Position numbers and translations under genes: made by a program
The notes under the pieces: model-generated
What the model saw: only the letters and a program-made list of their open reading frames with translations
The model's database searches: none
Told to the model about the DNA's origin: nothing
Shown here: one piece after another, positions 12,701 to 19,533 of the stretch
Layout: every line of letters begins with the position of its first letter
Position numbering within the stretch: position 1 is the stretch's first letter
Assembly (NCBI RefSeq): GCF_000599985.1
Contig: NZ_CP007445.1
Location: 1,736,001-1,800,000 of the forward strand
Direction: 5' to 3'
From: Gilliamella apicola
GTDB taxonomy: Bacteria; Pseudomonadota; Gammaproteobacteria; Enterobacterales; Orbaceae
Length of the DNA: 64,000 nucleotides

Positions 12701-15612
12701 AATAGGACTGGTTTTGGTAACGCTCTTTGATCAATTTTACCATTAATCGTCACTGGCATAACGAGTAAATGAGTAAATGTTGAAGGAACCATATATTCAG
12801 GTATCACATTGATTAAATACGTAACCAATTCTGCTGAGTCAATTTCATGATCAGCGACATAATATGCAGCTAAATATTTATAACCACTTTGATTATTTAG
12901 TGCCAATACTGTGGCTTGTTTAATCTGTGGATGCATCATTAAATGCGTTTCGATCTCACCAAGCTCTATACGGAAACCGCGGATTTTTACTTGGAAGTCA
13001 TTACGACCGATATATTCAATATTACCATCAGGCAACAAACGGACTAAATCACCTGTTTTATAGATACGATCATTGTAATTTTGCTTTCGTTCATCTTCTG
13101 TTTGAAATGGATTTTTAATGAACACTTTATTGGTCATCTCAACATTGTTCAGATAACCACGCGCTACCCCTGCACCACCGATATAAAGCTCACCAATACA
13201 GCCAATAGGTAATGGGCGTCTTTGTGGATTCAATACATATACCGATGTATTAGGTAATGGTACACCAATAGGAACATTGTTACCGAAAGATGTTTGACTT
13301 TGATTTGTTAAATAAGTCGTAGCAAGCGTTGTTGTTTCTGTCGGACCATAAGCATTTACGAGGTTAACATTTGGGTATAACTTAAGGAATTTATTTACGT
13401 GAACAGCTGATAAGGCTTCTCCTCCCGCTAGAATATAGCGTAATTTTGCTATATTAGGTAATTGAGCATCAACTAATGTATTGAAAAATGTTGAGATAGC
13501 TAGGAAATTGGTAATATGATATTGCTCAATTAACTGATTAAATTTATCTAAATCTAAGAGATTTTCTTTAGCGGTAATAACGACTCCTGCACCATTGAGT
13601 AAAGCACTGAATATTTCATAGATTGATGCATCAAAATGATATCCTGCAATACATAATATGCGATCTGATTCATCAACTTCGACATAATTAGCATCAACGA
13701 TTAAGCGATTAACACTGTGTTGCTCAATTAAAGTTCCTTTTGGATTTCCCGTTGTTCCGCTAGTATAAATAACATAAGCTAAATCATTTGGTTTAGTTTC
13801 AATAACAGTATTATCTGTTGAATACTTTTGTAAGGTTGCAATAAAGGATGGATCATCAACCGGAACAATTTCAACAGCTGGCATTAACTCATTCAGTTTA
13901 TCAACGTAATGAGAATGTGTAATAACTGCACGAATATGGGCGTCCTCTAAAATATATTTATTACGCTCATCAGGTGCCGTTGGATCGATCGGAACATAAG
14001 CGGCTCCAGATTTAAGCACAGCTAAAATAGCAACAATAATTTGCTCGGTACGATCTAAATAAAGACCAATTAAATCATTTGGTTTGATAGAAAAGTGATC
14101 TTGAAGATAATGAGCAAATTGATTGGCTTTGTTGTTTAATTCAGAATAGGACATCTCAATTTGTTCAAAAAGCACAGCCGTATTGTTTGGTGTTTTTTGG
14201 CATTGTTCTTCAAATAATTGAGCAATTATTTTATCACTCTTATAAGGTTGTTGAGTTTGATTTATATCATGAATTAAAAATTTCAAATCATCTTCATTTA
14301 GTACCTCAATATCATTTACTAAGATATCGGCTTGATCATTACTTAAATAGTTAAGTAATTTTATAAATAGTCTCTGATAGAACATCACAAGTTGTTCAAC
14401 CAGTTGTTTATCTAATTGCTGTTCACTAAATTTAACACGATAGTTAATTCGGTTGTTATGTTCTTCTTGTTCAAACACCAATTTATTAGATAAATCTATT
14501 TGAAATTCATGATTAACCGCTCCATCAATCATCCCATTGAGATTCATTTTATGGTCTCGAACAAAGGTTTGTACAAATGCCACATCCAGAATATTAGCAT
14601 TCTCAGCAAACTGTATAATATCGTAAACTGGTAAGTATTTAGCGCCAGTTTGTTTAACCTTTTTATAATGAAGCAAAATATTTTGTATAACAGACTCTAA
14701 TGTTGAATTTTCTTCAAAATGGTAAACAACAGGTAATGTATTAATATGAGCACCGTAGATTAATTCTTTACCTTCATTAAAAGCAATTGGATAAACAAGA
14801 GGAATTGCGCTTTGAGACGTCATTTTGTTTAATAACAAAGCCATTACCAATTGACCAAATAAATAAGGTGTTATCTTATGTTTACGACGTATTGCTTTAA
14901 CTTGATTATAAATATTCTCATCATAGCTAAAGGTAAATTCACTAATATATGGCTTAAATTGATTTAATTGCTTTGGTTTTTCGGTTGATAACTTTAAGAA
15001 AGTAAAGTCGATATTTTTTACATCTTGTAACTCTTCTTTCCAGAAATCTTCCATCTGCTGTTTTTGCGTTGTTAGAATTTCATGATACGAATCATTAAGT
15101 TTTTCATGCATTTGAGCTTGTTCTTCATATGACGGTAGCTCATAAGGTATATCGTTATAGTATTGACTTAATTTATCCCAAAACTCCTGAGTACTTACTC
15201 CATCAACTAAAATATGATGAAATACTAAAATACTTCGATATTGTTGATGACCGACTTTTACAATATGGAATCGTGCAGGAATCCCTTTCTCTAAATCAAA
15301 GGGCTCCGAAACTATTTTATTGATATCTTCGTTACTTAAGGGGTGATCGTGATAAACTAATAACGATTTTAATTTATCTTCTGTGATTGATTCTCTTTTT
15401 TGCCAAAAAATACCATCTTCATGATTTACAATGAAACTCCTAAAAACAAAATGCTCATTAATAATATTCTTAAAACTTTCAAAAAGTTTTGTTCGATTAA
15501 GTTCTCCAGAGATTATATTATCAGATACAATGTTGTAATCACTTCTTGATGGGTTTGCTAACCATTCGTAATAAAAAATTGATTGATAGGGCGTAAGTTT
15601 TATTTTTTTCAT
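730..15612 (-). CDS. Tetramodular non-ribosomal peptide synthetase, C-A-T-C-A-T-E-C-A-T-C-A-T-TE
   Basis: A 4960-residue assembly line. Approximate domain positions: C1 1-430 (HHILVDG); A1 457-950 (YTSGTTGNPKG near 612); T1 Ser near 1011 (LGGNS); C2 1072-1500 (HHIAFDG); A2 1537-2030; T2 near 2087 (LGGDS); epimerase E 2149-2574 (PIQQWFF, HHLNIDAVSW, EGHGRE, TVGWFTSMYP); C3 2600-3030 (HHAILDG); A3 3057-3540; T3 near 3604; C4 3666-4100; A4 4129-4620; T4 near 4683; thioesterase 4742-4960 with GWSLGG near 4815 and a C-terminal DCDH. All core motifs look intact, so it should be active. Specificity residues read by alignment to GrsA are A1 DAYLLGATL-K, A2 DGYCFGAVF-K, A3 DAFFTGVVW-K and A4 DVWHFSLID-K. 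A4 is one conservative change from the EntF serine code; I do not recognise the others. The E domain puts a D-residue at position 2. A C domain at the N terminus suggests N-acylation of the first residue. The start ATG has a weak SD-like AGGCAAAAAAG. Neither a transporter nor an MbtH gene is visible. Confidence 0.97.
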   Translation of the reverse strand: MKKIKLTPYQSIFYYEWLANPSRSDYNIVSDNIISGELNRTKLFESFKNIINEHFVFRSFIVNHEDGIFWQKRESITEDKLKSLLVYHDHPLSNEDINKIVSEPFDLEKGIPARFHIVKVGHQQYRSILVFHHILVDGVSTQEFWDKLSQYYNDIPYELPSYEEQAQMHEKLNDSYHEILTTQKQQMEDFWKEELQDVKNIDFTFLKLSTEKPKQLNQFKPYISEFTFSYDENIYNQVKAIRRKHKITPYLFGQLVMALLLNKMTSQSAIPLVYPIAFNEGKELIYGAHINTLPVVYHFEENSTLESVIQNILLHYKKVKQTGAKYLPVYDIIQFAENANILDVAFVQTFVRDHKMNLNGMIDGAVNHEFQIDLSNKLVFEQEEHNNRINYRVKFSEQQLDKQLVEQLVMFYQRLFIKLLNYLSNDQADILVNDIEVLNEDDLKFLIHDINQTQQPYKSDKIIAQLFEEQCQKTPNNTAVLFEQIEMSYSELNNKANQFAHYLQDHFSIKPNDLIGLYLDRTEQIIVAILAVLKSGAAYVPIDPTAPDERNKYILEDAHIRAVITHSHYVDKLNELMPAVEIVPVDDPSFIATLQKYSTDNTVIETKPNDLAYVIYTSGTTGNPKGTLIEQHSVNRLIVDANYVEVDESDRILCIAGYHFDASIYEIFSALLNGAGVVITAKENLLDLDKFNQLIEQYHITNFLAISTFFNTLVDAQLPNIAKLRYILAGGEALSAVHVNKFLKLYPNVNLVNAYGPTETTTLATTYLTNQSQTSFGNNVPIGVPLPNTSVYVLNPQRRPLPIGCIGELYIGGAGVARGYLNNVEMTNKVFIKNPFQTEDERKQNYNDRIYKTGDLVRLLPDGNIEYIGRNDFQVKIRGFRIELGEIETHLMMHPQIKQATVLALNNQSGYKYLAAYYVADHEIDSAELVTYLINVIPEYMVPSTFTHLLVMPVTINGKIDQRALPKPVLLTQTSYVAPSSTSEHKIVEAIASLLGFEASAISITDDFFRLGGNSILAIKLSSKLTREFDRSIRVADIFTFRTAQKIAQFIDKNQEKRQVISVMPVEHIEQQLLSFAQERLWFIDSYEGGSNAYNVPLVFKLTSTTNINLLEKAIYAIIERHEVLRSLIKTNAQGIGYQQVIYLQQFPWNINKQNCSSKAELESAIYKDLHRTFILSEELPIYVCCYQFAGDSYLSIVIHHIAFDGWSTDIFLDELVNLYHYVTALSQGDNQYAETLRLPAVEVQYKDFALWQRNLLKGDFLNNQLNFWKGQLEDFEQLNLPTDYPRPREIDYTGHDISFELNEQISQQIRSLANELNVSVYSVLLSGFYLLLGTFSNQKDVVVGSPIAGRNYSGIENTIGFFVNTIALRKCIDPKDSLKSFILQTSELVTQAQQYQDLPFERLVDALAIEKDSSRHPIFQVMFGVQSFGSAIHNGKTEELLTLYQSEIVNYQSAKFDMTVMLDDSKSAITGLFNYACKLYRQETIEHYITIYQTILEQFAQMCESEQSLTEMRLVDAATFNKLIFDKNKPFQPYARDKSIAELFEEKVQQVPDNIAVIFQNTELSYQQINEQANQLARYLKEHLDIKPNDLIGLYLDRSQYILICFLAILKAGGAYVPMDPNAPDTRNEFIMQDAQVKAVLTTENHCDKVTGLAANLYVLAVDQADFVDNLKHYAKDNLLIKVNPHDLVYVIYTSGTTGNPKGTLIEHHNLNNYIVNANYVKINSDDRLLSISGYQFDGSVYDLYTPLLNGVTLVIVEKETFLDLEQFNKLIADKKITNFCCTTTFFNALVDNEVANLKLLNYIFVGGEALSAYHVNKCHQLYPHVNVVNAYGPTETTVFTVSYLTNLAQEPFNYSVPIGKALTNVSLYILDEQRRPVPEGAIGELYIGGEGVGRGYLHKPELTDKVFIQNPFQTVVEKAQNYNARIYKTGDLVRYLADGNIDYIGRNDFQVKIRGFRIELAEIETCLVNHPDIQQAAVLALKNSAGAKYIAAYYVAKQLLSQEQLVGYLQKSLPEYMIPAAFVHLDAMPMNMNGKLDRKALPIPQLLDEQNYVGPTNETEAIFCQTFANILGLQANEISIHDDFFKLGGDSISSIQLTNRIKQALNYYLSIKDIFNLRTVEALSNHVINNRHESKVSVETEQGILTGTLELSPIQQWFFKEVKVGRFPDYHHWNQAFLLKIPMLDVDLLKLSVQKLLEYHDMLRVNYHDLVATYQSLPDRLPFSTQNISGWSQDKIHQLITDWQSHFNLEQGALCHFGYLTGFDDNSARIHVAVHHLNIDAVSWRIIKDDLEAIYQYLSQQSSVDANINVKDILGEKGSSYRQWVNKQQQYPTLIANAQEPAYWQNILADINQYHNHLDQYRVDTLYQTKMLLSKTQTSRLLSQINKVYGTEINDILLTALAQALKLVFSGNDHYILLEGHGREDLYTDIDINNTVGWFTSMYPVKLMVNNHNVINNVATIKDTLRQIPNHGVGYGYLIGYIKQALPAISFNYLGQFDSTEKANKWRFSDEDSGLAMSSNNRMTDFLSVNGGILDDQLQFAITGYVNNVHGEALVTAFTQQLNELIDQLVLIDRSYLTQSDINNLISPTLLNSLQNDKEIEAIYPANSLQQGFIYHAVSQGDLDNAYRIQMIWDYHNSLDINLLEQAWHFTQQKFPSLRLRFSWVEELVQIIDKQSDFVWQFVDLSNQTQEQQQVSINQLIKQDEQIGYDLMKGQLFRVTLIKCSDENYRCLFNNHHAILDGWSLPVLLNDVHQNYLALLHQKEITIQEDISYLVAQSYLQSKTNETASFWKQYLNVELEPENLESLLKGDLRHINLADHKYVEDSQEISIEIGSQQCEQLKSLCKNNEFTLNALIQYCWHQQLSIFGNSKTTVVGMTVSGRNLPIDGIENSIGLYINTLPVILEHSDGSVIETIKMLQTHINNVNNNSNINLIELQKSGTRLFNSLFVFENYPLSESEEDELKIVFQGGHEKLDYPLGIVVFEAAGKLSIKIKYAGELFNDLAIKRVLKGIELTLTHLAKNPAIEASKLNLLTEQEYDQLIVNQQKNIVPFEHHKLVSQLFEEQVQKTPDSIAVVYERITLTYQSLNEQANQLANYLRSQLSIQPDDLIALYLDKSQYMIVSILAVLKAGAAYVPISPSMPAERIELILNDTKAKGVLTHAHYAKELTQLKTELQPEVIAVDDPSMANKLLQFDKHNVVTSTKAHHLAYVIYTSGTTGLPKGVMIEHHGIANLATVQQDILDLQPSHHEQDQKNVLWYSNYIFDAHAFEIYNALLNGHQLHILSEDKRLDFIALSKYTQDQHIDFAFIPPALLDQDDLLSVPVLTVGGEAVNAKLVNRYCQQGIKLINVYGPSETTVWAMAHRYSKDDLNTDLGQAIKNVTLYVLDEYLRPVPPGVIGELYIGGAGVGRGYLNNPELTNQSFITNPFQTSEEKTQNYNARIYKTGDLVRYLPNGHIEYIGRNDFQVKIRGFRIELGEIETRLVSHPQIKQVLVVALTNNQGNKYLAAYYVSDTAIDQTELTNYLEQTLPEYMVPAAFVHLTVMPVNVNGKIDRKALPKPNFVMQESYVAPSTVTEQQLVADIAELLDMDIDSISVVDDFFRLGGNSILAIKLSSKIAKTFERDVRVGDIFTYRTIQDIAKFIEGNHQKRQSITIQQVANVQEQRLSFAQERLWFIDCYEGGSNAYNIPLVFKLLPETNISFVEQALQEIVQRHEVLRSLIKNTTDGVAYQQVISLQQQPLAIENHYCDSQAELDKAIHNHVYKVFMLSHELPISICRYQLAQENYMSIVIHHIAFDGWSIDLFINEFRQLYQYYEALSLGDSNQAIALNLPPVEVQYKDFALWQRQYLQGDILNQQLQFWQDQIADFEPLNLPTDYVRPQQIDYTGQNLMFELDYDVSQQIRSLAKELNVSVYSVLLSGFYLLLSSFSNQKDIVIGSPIAGRHYQGTENTIGFFVNTLALRKCIEPSESLKMFILQTSELITQAQQYQDLPFERLVDALSIEKDTSRHPIFQVMFGVQSFGEDGNEDNLLQRYYNDNASYQAAKFDMTVMLDDSKPAITGLFNYATKLYKPQTIEHYITIYESILQQFTKMYQQQQTLTDLRLIDNLTYQKVIFDWNKTRCNYPTDVTMHQLFERQVLKTPNNLALVYENDRLTYHELNEQANQLAHYLRVNFNIQPDDLVAICLERCKYMLVSILAILKAGGAYVPMDPNMPEDRLSYMIEDTKAKVVLTTNLSYEKINSLVSKDQVALNLQSSQTINCLSIYSTTNPTPLAQPKNLAYVIYTSGTTGKPKGVMLEHQGAVNRIIWMNNEYPITEKDHILQKTNYTFDVSVWELFWANWYGACIVFAHSELYKDNVYLAELIEAEQITVLHFVPSMLVAFVETLEAQPNLVPKVQGLKYLFCSGEALNLYEVKKCQVLMPNCQVHNLYGPTEATIDVLYYDCNNPNISQVLIGKPIANTSAYVLNELLQPVPIGGIGELYVGGDNVARGYLNNIPLSNERFIANPFQTEAEKAQDYNGRIYKTGDLVRSLADGNIEYLGRNDFQVKIRGFRIELGEIEARLTQYNGIKHSIVIAYEQASGSKYLVAYYLANEEIDSQLLQAHLNETLPGYMIPSAFIYLIELPITSNGKLNRRALPKPELTDKVEYVAPENDAERTLCEVLANILKIPAEEISMQDSFFRLGGNSILAMMLNNRINDAFKVKMRLVDILSVNTIRELAKKISTAKQQFNPIVELRVDHEKPQIFMIHPGLGGCDVYQSLANKLSSKYSCFGVDSYNLYHDQPIEDLNVLAQYYLDHISKVATKDQPIKLLGWSLGGNIALQIAVLLEQQGIEKIEVYLLDTWLLKEQDLEQYNHPVNITHAMDRLNLPAHVRDQIEVYAKIDNKLVIQPISAQLKRTQVVLFKAVQIEQGGDLAEKYVLNNIDTYLQNNSQLKLVKLDCDHYTILSHEQEILAQIL

Positions 15613-16214
15613 CTTTTTTGCCTATAAAAATAGTATTTGTTTTATAAAATTAAAATCATTTCGTACAGCTCCTTTTTTTTCGCCACTAAACAAGTTTTCA
15701 ATTCCTTTATGAAAACCTAGTAATAAACGCTGATAATTTAGGCATTTTTTACAATTGATAATATTATATATATTATCGGTTTGTGTAAACTGTTTAAATA
15801 AAACCATATTAATATTATGATTTTTATTGTATTTTTAAGTTGAATTGTATAAAAAACAAATTTTTTAGTAGGTTATTAAAACGGATTTTCTTTGTATAAA
15901 ATAAATATTTCACATAAAAACAGACACTTAAAATCGATTGAAAATGTTAACAAAAATTTAAATTTTCTACGAAAAATTTTATTAGATGGAAAATGGTGAG
16001 TTTGCTGGATTTTTAATCAATGGAAGGAATATCAAATTTGATGATTATTATGCTAGTTTATGTTTTGTTTTTAATTATCAATATTTTTTAACGTTTTCTT
16101 GGCAATCACTAAAATTAGACTAATATTAACTTGTTATGTTATTTATCAATAGATTTTTTTTAAACAAATAGAATAAAATAAGCTAATTTTTCTTAGTTTC
16201 ATTATTGTTTTAAT

Positions 16215-16266
16215 AACTCCAAGAGATTTAATTATATGATTATTAATTAAAATATCTCTGGGAGTT
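16215..16266 (-). terminator. Inverted repeat downstream of the phosphatase gene
   Basis: AACTCCAAGAGAT at 16215-16227 pairs with ATCTCTGGGAGTT at 16254-16266 (12 of 13 positions), with a long AT-rich loop. It lies just after the stop of the 16300 gene on the minus strand, but no clear U-tract follows. The rest of the 687-bp gap from 15613 to 16299 is AT-rich and should hold the NRPS promoter; I see no gene in it. Confidence 0.4.
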
Positions 16267-16299
16267 TATAAACTTGATAATCTAAGTTAGATTTATGGA

Positions 16300-16824
16300 C
16301 TATTTCTCTTTCGCGATTTTATCAAGCGCTAATGGTAAAAATTTATCTAATTGATTTTCAACCTTGATATAAGCAGCTATTGGCATTTTATAAGGATCAG
16401 AAAGATCTTCATTTTTACCGGTTGCAAATTCAGCTAACGTATATACTTTACCTTGAGCTTCTGGGTATTTGCTTAAAATTCGATCTTTATGGTTTTGGGT
16501 CATTGTTAATAAATAGTCTGATGAATCAACATCTTCTTTGACTAATTGCGTTGCTTTATGCGAAGATATATCAATATTTCTATCTTTTAATACTTTAACT
16601 GTGCCCTCTTCCGGATTGGTTTCATTAGGATCAACATTTACACCACGTGATTGGACTGAGATATTTAAATTATGTTTTTCCACGTAATCCTTAGCTAAAG
16701 CTTCTGCCATTGGGCTACGCCCAGTATTACCTGTACAAACAAACACAACAACACGATCAAGTGAAAAACAAGAAGCACTAAACAGTACCAATAAACTGAT
16801 TAAATATTTTTTGAAATTAAACAT
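16300..16824 (-). CDS. Low-molecular-weight protein-tyrosine-phosphatase family protein, probably exported
   Basis: 174 aa. The P-loop is FVCTGNTGRSPMAEAL, with nucleophile Cys30 and phosphate-binding Arg36, and the general-acid loop is SDPYKM with Asp143. Together these define the LMW phosphatase/arsenate-reductase fold. The family normally works in the cytoplasm, dephosphorylating tyrosine on proteins such as capsule kinases. Here the first 21 or so residues (basic MFNFKKY, then LISLLVLFSASCFS) look like a Sec signal peptide, with a poor lipobox at Cys19. A periplasmic location is therefore likely, and its substrate is unknown. AAAGG sits 8 nt before the ATG. The gene stands alone between the NRPS and IS remnants; a link to either is not shown. 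Confidence 0.85.
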   Translation of the reverse strand: MFNFKKYLISLLVLFSASCFSLDRVVVFVCTGNTGRSPMAEALAKDYVEKHNLNISVQSRGVNVDPNETNPEEGTVKVLKDRNIDISSHKATQLVKEDVDSSDYLLTMTQNHKDRILSKYPEAQGKVYTLAEFATGKNEDLSDPYKMPIAAYIKVENQLDKFLPLALDKIAKEK

Positions 16825-17065
16825 TATATTGCCTTTTTTATTAACTAAACATTTTTTATAATAACAAAGATAAAGATAAATTCTATATAAATTTATTTTA
16901 GAGCTTTTACCTAAAAAAATTACCTTTCAATTATTTTATTCAAATAAAATCCAATCTTTAACAATATTTATAAAGATGTATCATTCTGTAATGGTGTTTA
17001 AAATATAAGTTAGAAATCTTCATAGATATTACTTTCTCATTTGAAAAAATGATAATGACCCTCAC

Positions 17066-17235
17066 AAAAATATTAGACAGTACTTACCTCTATAACATTA
17101 TTTTTTGATAATACAGATTTTCATACTACTGCGGTAATGTCCTGCCACTGACTGAATGACGATAAATGAGATGTTAATAGATTCCAATACATTCAAATAG
17201 CAGTTCATCAGCTAATTATTTAATTTTGTAATTAC
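17066..17235. repeat. Diverged repeat, copy 1
   Basis: This segment can be aligned with 18535-18700. Shared runs include ATTAGA-AG..TTACCT, a TTTTTCATA block, GCTGAATG or GACTGAATG, TAATAGAT..AATA.ATTCAAAT, and TTTTGTAATT. The two copies flank the pentapeptide-repeat gene in the same orientation. They look like old IS-related sequence; neither has an open frame. Confidence 0.45.
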
Positions 17236-17514
17236 ATTCTTAAATAATATAGATTTTTAAAGTATGAAAAAAGTTTTCAGCTATCACCTTTTCTCTAAAA
17301 TTTCTATTCAACACTTTTTTGCTGTAATCGATATGGCAACAATAAACAACTAAAATTAACTCTACTATGCTCACTTCACTAGTCACTGTGAACTAACACA
17401 TCGTTAGGGAAGCCATGCCGAAAATAAAGTAATAATCCGTTGCTACTCAACGTAGTCATATAGACCTGTTCAATTCGATGCGTGTTACCTGATTTATTAA
17501 GGTGAGATTTGCTC

Positions 17515-17615
17515 TCGCTGAGGTGGTTAATTCATTGATGAAAGAGGTTGATTTGATAAAGTATATTCAACCAATTATTGTTTATATTCAGTGCTAAATT
17601 TTTTGAGCATAATAA
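17515..17615 (-). pseudogene. Remnant of an IS3-family orfA (helix-turn-helix) start
   Basis: Read on the minus strand, this gives MLKKFSTEYKQ, a stop, then LVEYTLSNQPLSS. It resembles the start of IS3/IS150-type OrfA proteins, which typically read KYSTEFK-QLV. The frame is broken at once by a TAA. The rest of the 945-bp gene-free stretch 16825-17769 is AT-rich and holds no other readable gene. Confidence 0.45.
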
Positions 17616-17769
17616 ATATTTCTTTATGATTGTTTAGTTATATCAAAGACAAGACATCGGTCCATTTTTTTGAAAGGATTAAACCTGTTCAATAGCTTGT
17701 ACTGCTTCGTACTCAATAAACCAGTTTACTTACTATAAACGGTCTATAATTACTTTACTATCCATCGTT

Positions 17770-18492
17770 TCACTTCTTTAACCATTTAGGACGCTCGCCC
17801 TTTCCGCAATAAGAATCAATAAGATCGAGTATATGAGAGTACAATTTAAACGAGTTTTTACCAAACATGTTTACAATGTCTTGTTTACTAAATTGACGCC
17901 ATTCACTAACCGAGTGAACCCTCAAATCTACTCTAACCGAGGGAACCCTCAAATCTACTCTAACTTCATCTCCACATATTGAAATAAAACATTTTTCATC
18001 TGATATTATGAATGTTGACTCAGGTAAATAAGTATCTTTCAGTTTGACATTTCTCAGATTAGCATGTAACAAATTGGCACCTCTCAGATCAGTATTTCTC
18101 AGGTCAGCTTCTATCAGGAGGGCAGCTAACAGGTTGGCATCTCTCAGGTTAGCCTCTCTAAGGTCGGCACCTCTTAGATCAACACATCTCATATCAGCAT
18201 TTCTAAAATTGGCATTATTTAGGCTGGCAACTCTTAAGTTGGTCCAACTTAGATCGGCATTACTAAGTTGGGCTCCTCTCAAGTCGGCATATCTCATGTC
18301 GGCATCACTCAGATTAGCTTCCCGCAGATTGGCGTCTCTAAGATCGGCATATCTTAATTTAGCATCGCTCAGATTGATATAACTTAGATTGGAATTACGC
18401 AGGTTGGCATAACTAAGGTCAGCTTGCTCTCCAGATTCGCCATTAGAGTAGATCCAAATTTCATGCTGTTCCAATACTTTTTTAATATCCAT
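17770..18492 (-). CDS. Pentapeptide-repeat protein
   Basis: 240 aa. From about residue 24 to 155 the chain is almost pure A(D/N)LxX repeats (ADLSYANLRNSNLSYINLSD and onward), which fold as a right-handed quadrilateral beta-helix. Family members include DNA-mimicking gyrase-protection proteins, but many have no known role. The C-terminal 80 residues are not repeats. They hold a duplicated nonapeptide (VRVDLRVPS then VRVDLRVHS) and a tail ending KGERPKWLKK. The start ATG has AGGAATAGATA in front. The gene is surrounded by IS remnants, so it was probably carried in. I do not assign a function. Confidence 0.85.
   Translation of the reverse strand: MDIKKVLEQHEIWIYSNGESGEQADLSYANLRNSNLSYINLSDAKLRYADLRDANLREANLSDADMRYADLRGAQLSNADLSWTNLRVASLNNANFRNADMRCVDLRGADLREANLRDANLLAALLIEADLRNTDLRGANLLHANLRNVKLKDTYLPESTFIISDEKCFISICGDEVRVDLRVPSVRVDLRVHSVSEWRQFSKQDIVNMFGKNSFKLYSHILDLIDSYCGKGERPKWLKK
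17906..17959 (-). repeat. 27-bp in-frame tandem duplication
   Basis: Two adjacent 27-bp units, 17906-17932 and 17933-17959, differ at a single base. They encode the repeated nonapeptide VRVDLRV(P/H)S in the tail of the pentapeptide-repeat protein, so the duplication keeps the reading frame. Confidence 0.9.
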
Positions 18493-18534
18493 TATCTATT
18501 CCTAAAATTCTATAAAAAGCCTGATCGTTGCCAA

Positions 18535-18700
18535 AATATTAGAAAGAAGTTACCTGTGTGATTTTGTTGTTTAAGTAATACTGTTTTTCATATTGCGTAG
18601 CAATATAATATCATTGCTGAATGGTGGTCGAATAGAATTATAATAGATCTTAATAAATTCAAATCGTGTTTTATCGGCTAAAACTCTGTTTTGTAATTTC
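18535..18700. repeat. Diverged repeat, copy 2
   Basis: Partner of 17066-17235, on the other side of the pentapeptide-repeat gene. Similarity is patchy but collinear over roughly 160 bp. It is non-coding. Confidence 0.45.
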
Positions 18701-18984
18701 CAAGACCAAAATTTGGGTTTTAATCTATAACAACATCTTTCCGCACCGTATCATCCTAATAATTTTCTTACACTTTGCCTTAATCCATATTACAACAAAA
18801 AATATCCAAAATCAGCACGATAATACTGACTTCCCCGGTAATTTTGAAGTAACACATCTTTAAAGAAATGACAGATAAATAATGCTTGTTTTAATGATAA
18901 CAGACTAAAAGTCGGTGTATATAATGACTCTTTTGAAGACCAACCAATTATATGTTACCCATACAAATTGATATAATTATACAC

Positions 18985-19480
18985 AGATATAATCAGCATT
19001 TACCAGTTTTGATTTAAGTGATATCAGCTACTCAAGCAAAACTTTCTTTGTCGGGATTAAATTGCTTGGCTAACATATTGAGAACAACATCATGGACAAT
19101 ACCCGTATCAATTTTATACTTGAATTTATACTCGGCTTTACTCATAGCCTTTAAGGATTAAACTTACTTTTTCTCTAAGATTTGATATTCTTTATCTCTA
19201 GCATTATGTACTAAACTTGGTACATCTAAATGAGCTTTCTGCAACCAATACTGCTTTTAAGATACTCTTCAAATAATATTGACTGAGGTGGGCTTTTTAG
19301 CTAGGCATAATAACCTGACCAACTCACTTCAAACAATTAGCTGACAAATATTTTCGGATAATAGAATAAATAAGTTTTCATATAATGGTACTTTATCCTC
19401 TTGAATTGTAGATAAAAGCTATGCGTTTTTTTAGAATATCATTCGCCATTTTAATTATTTTGCAAAAACCATAAGCCTTT
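18985..19480 (-). pseudogene. Decayed IS3-family transposase (orfB)
   Basis: Minus-strand fragments match the order of an IS3 OrfB. First comes a broken stretch like GVSWSGYYAWLK (SELVRLLCLAKK in one frame). Then comes YKFKYKIDTGIVHDVVLNML, then AKQFNPDKESFAWVADIT followed by a TAA where WVTDITYI is expected. Several stops and frameshifts are present and the catalytic core beyond the first Asp is missing. This older copy abuts the intact IS element that starts at 19494. Confidence 0.65.
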
Positions 19481-19533
19481 GCTGAACATTAGATGTAAAT
19501 ACCCCATTGTTAGCACACAAACCAAGTAGAAAA

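Noticed and set aside
15622..15807. 61-aa ORF just upstream of the NRPS, as a leader peptide
   Set aside because: No SD before its ATG and low-complexity AT-driven composition. It is probably only the untranslated leader of the NRPS gene.
18044..18382. 112-aa plus-strand ORF opposite the pentapeptide gene
   Set aside because: Its leucine/serine/arginine repeats are the mirror of the pentapeptide codons on the other strand; a shadow frame.
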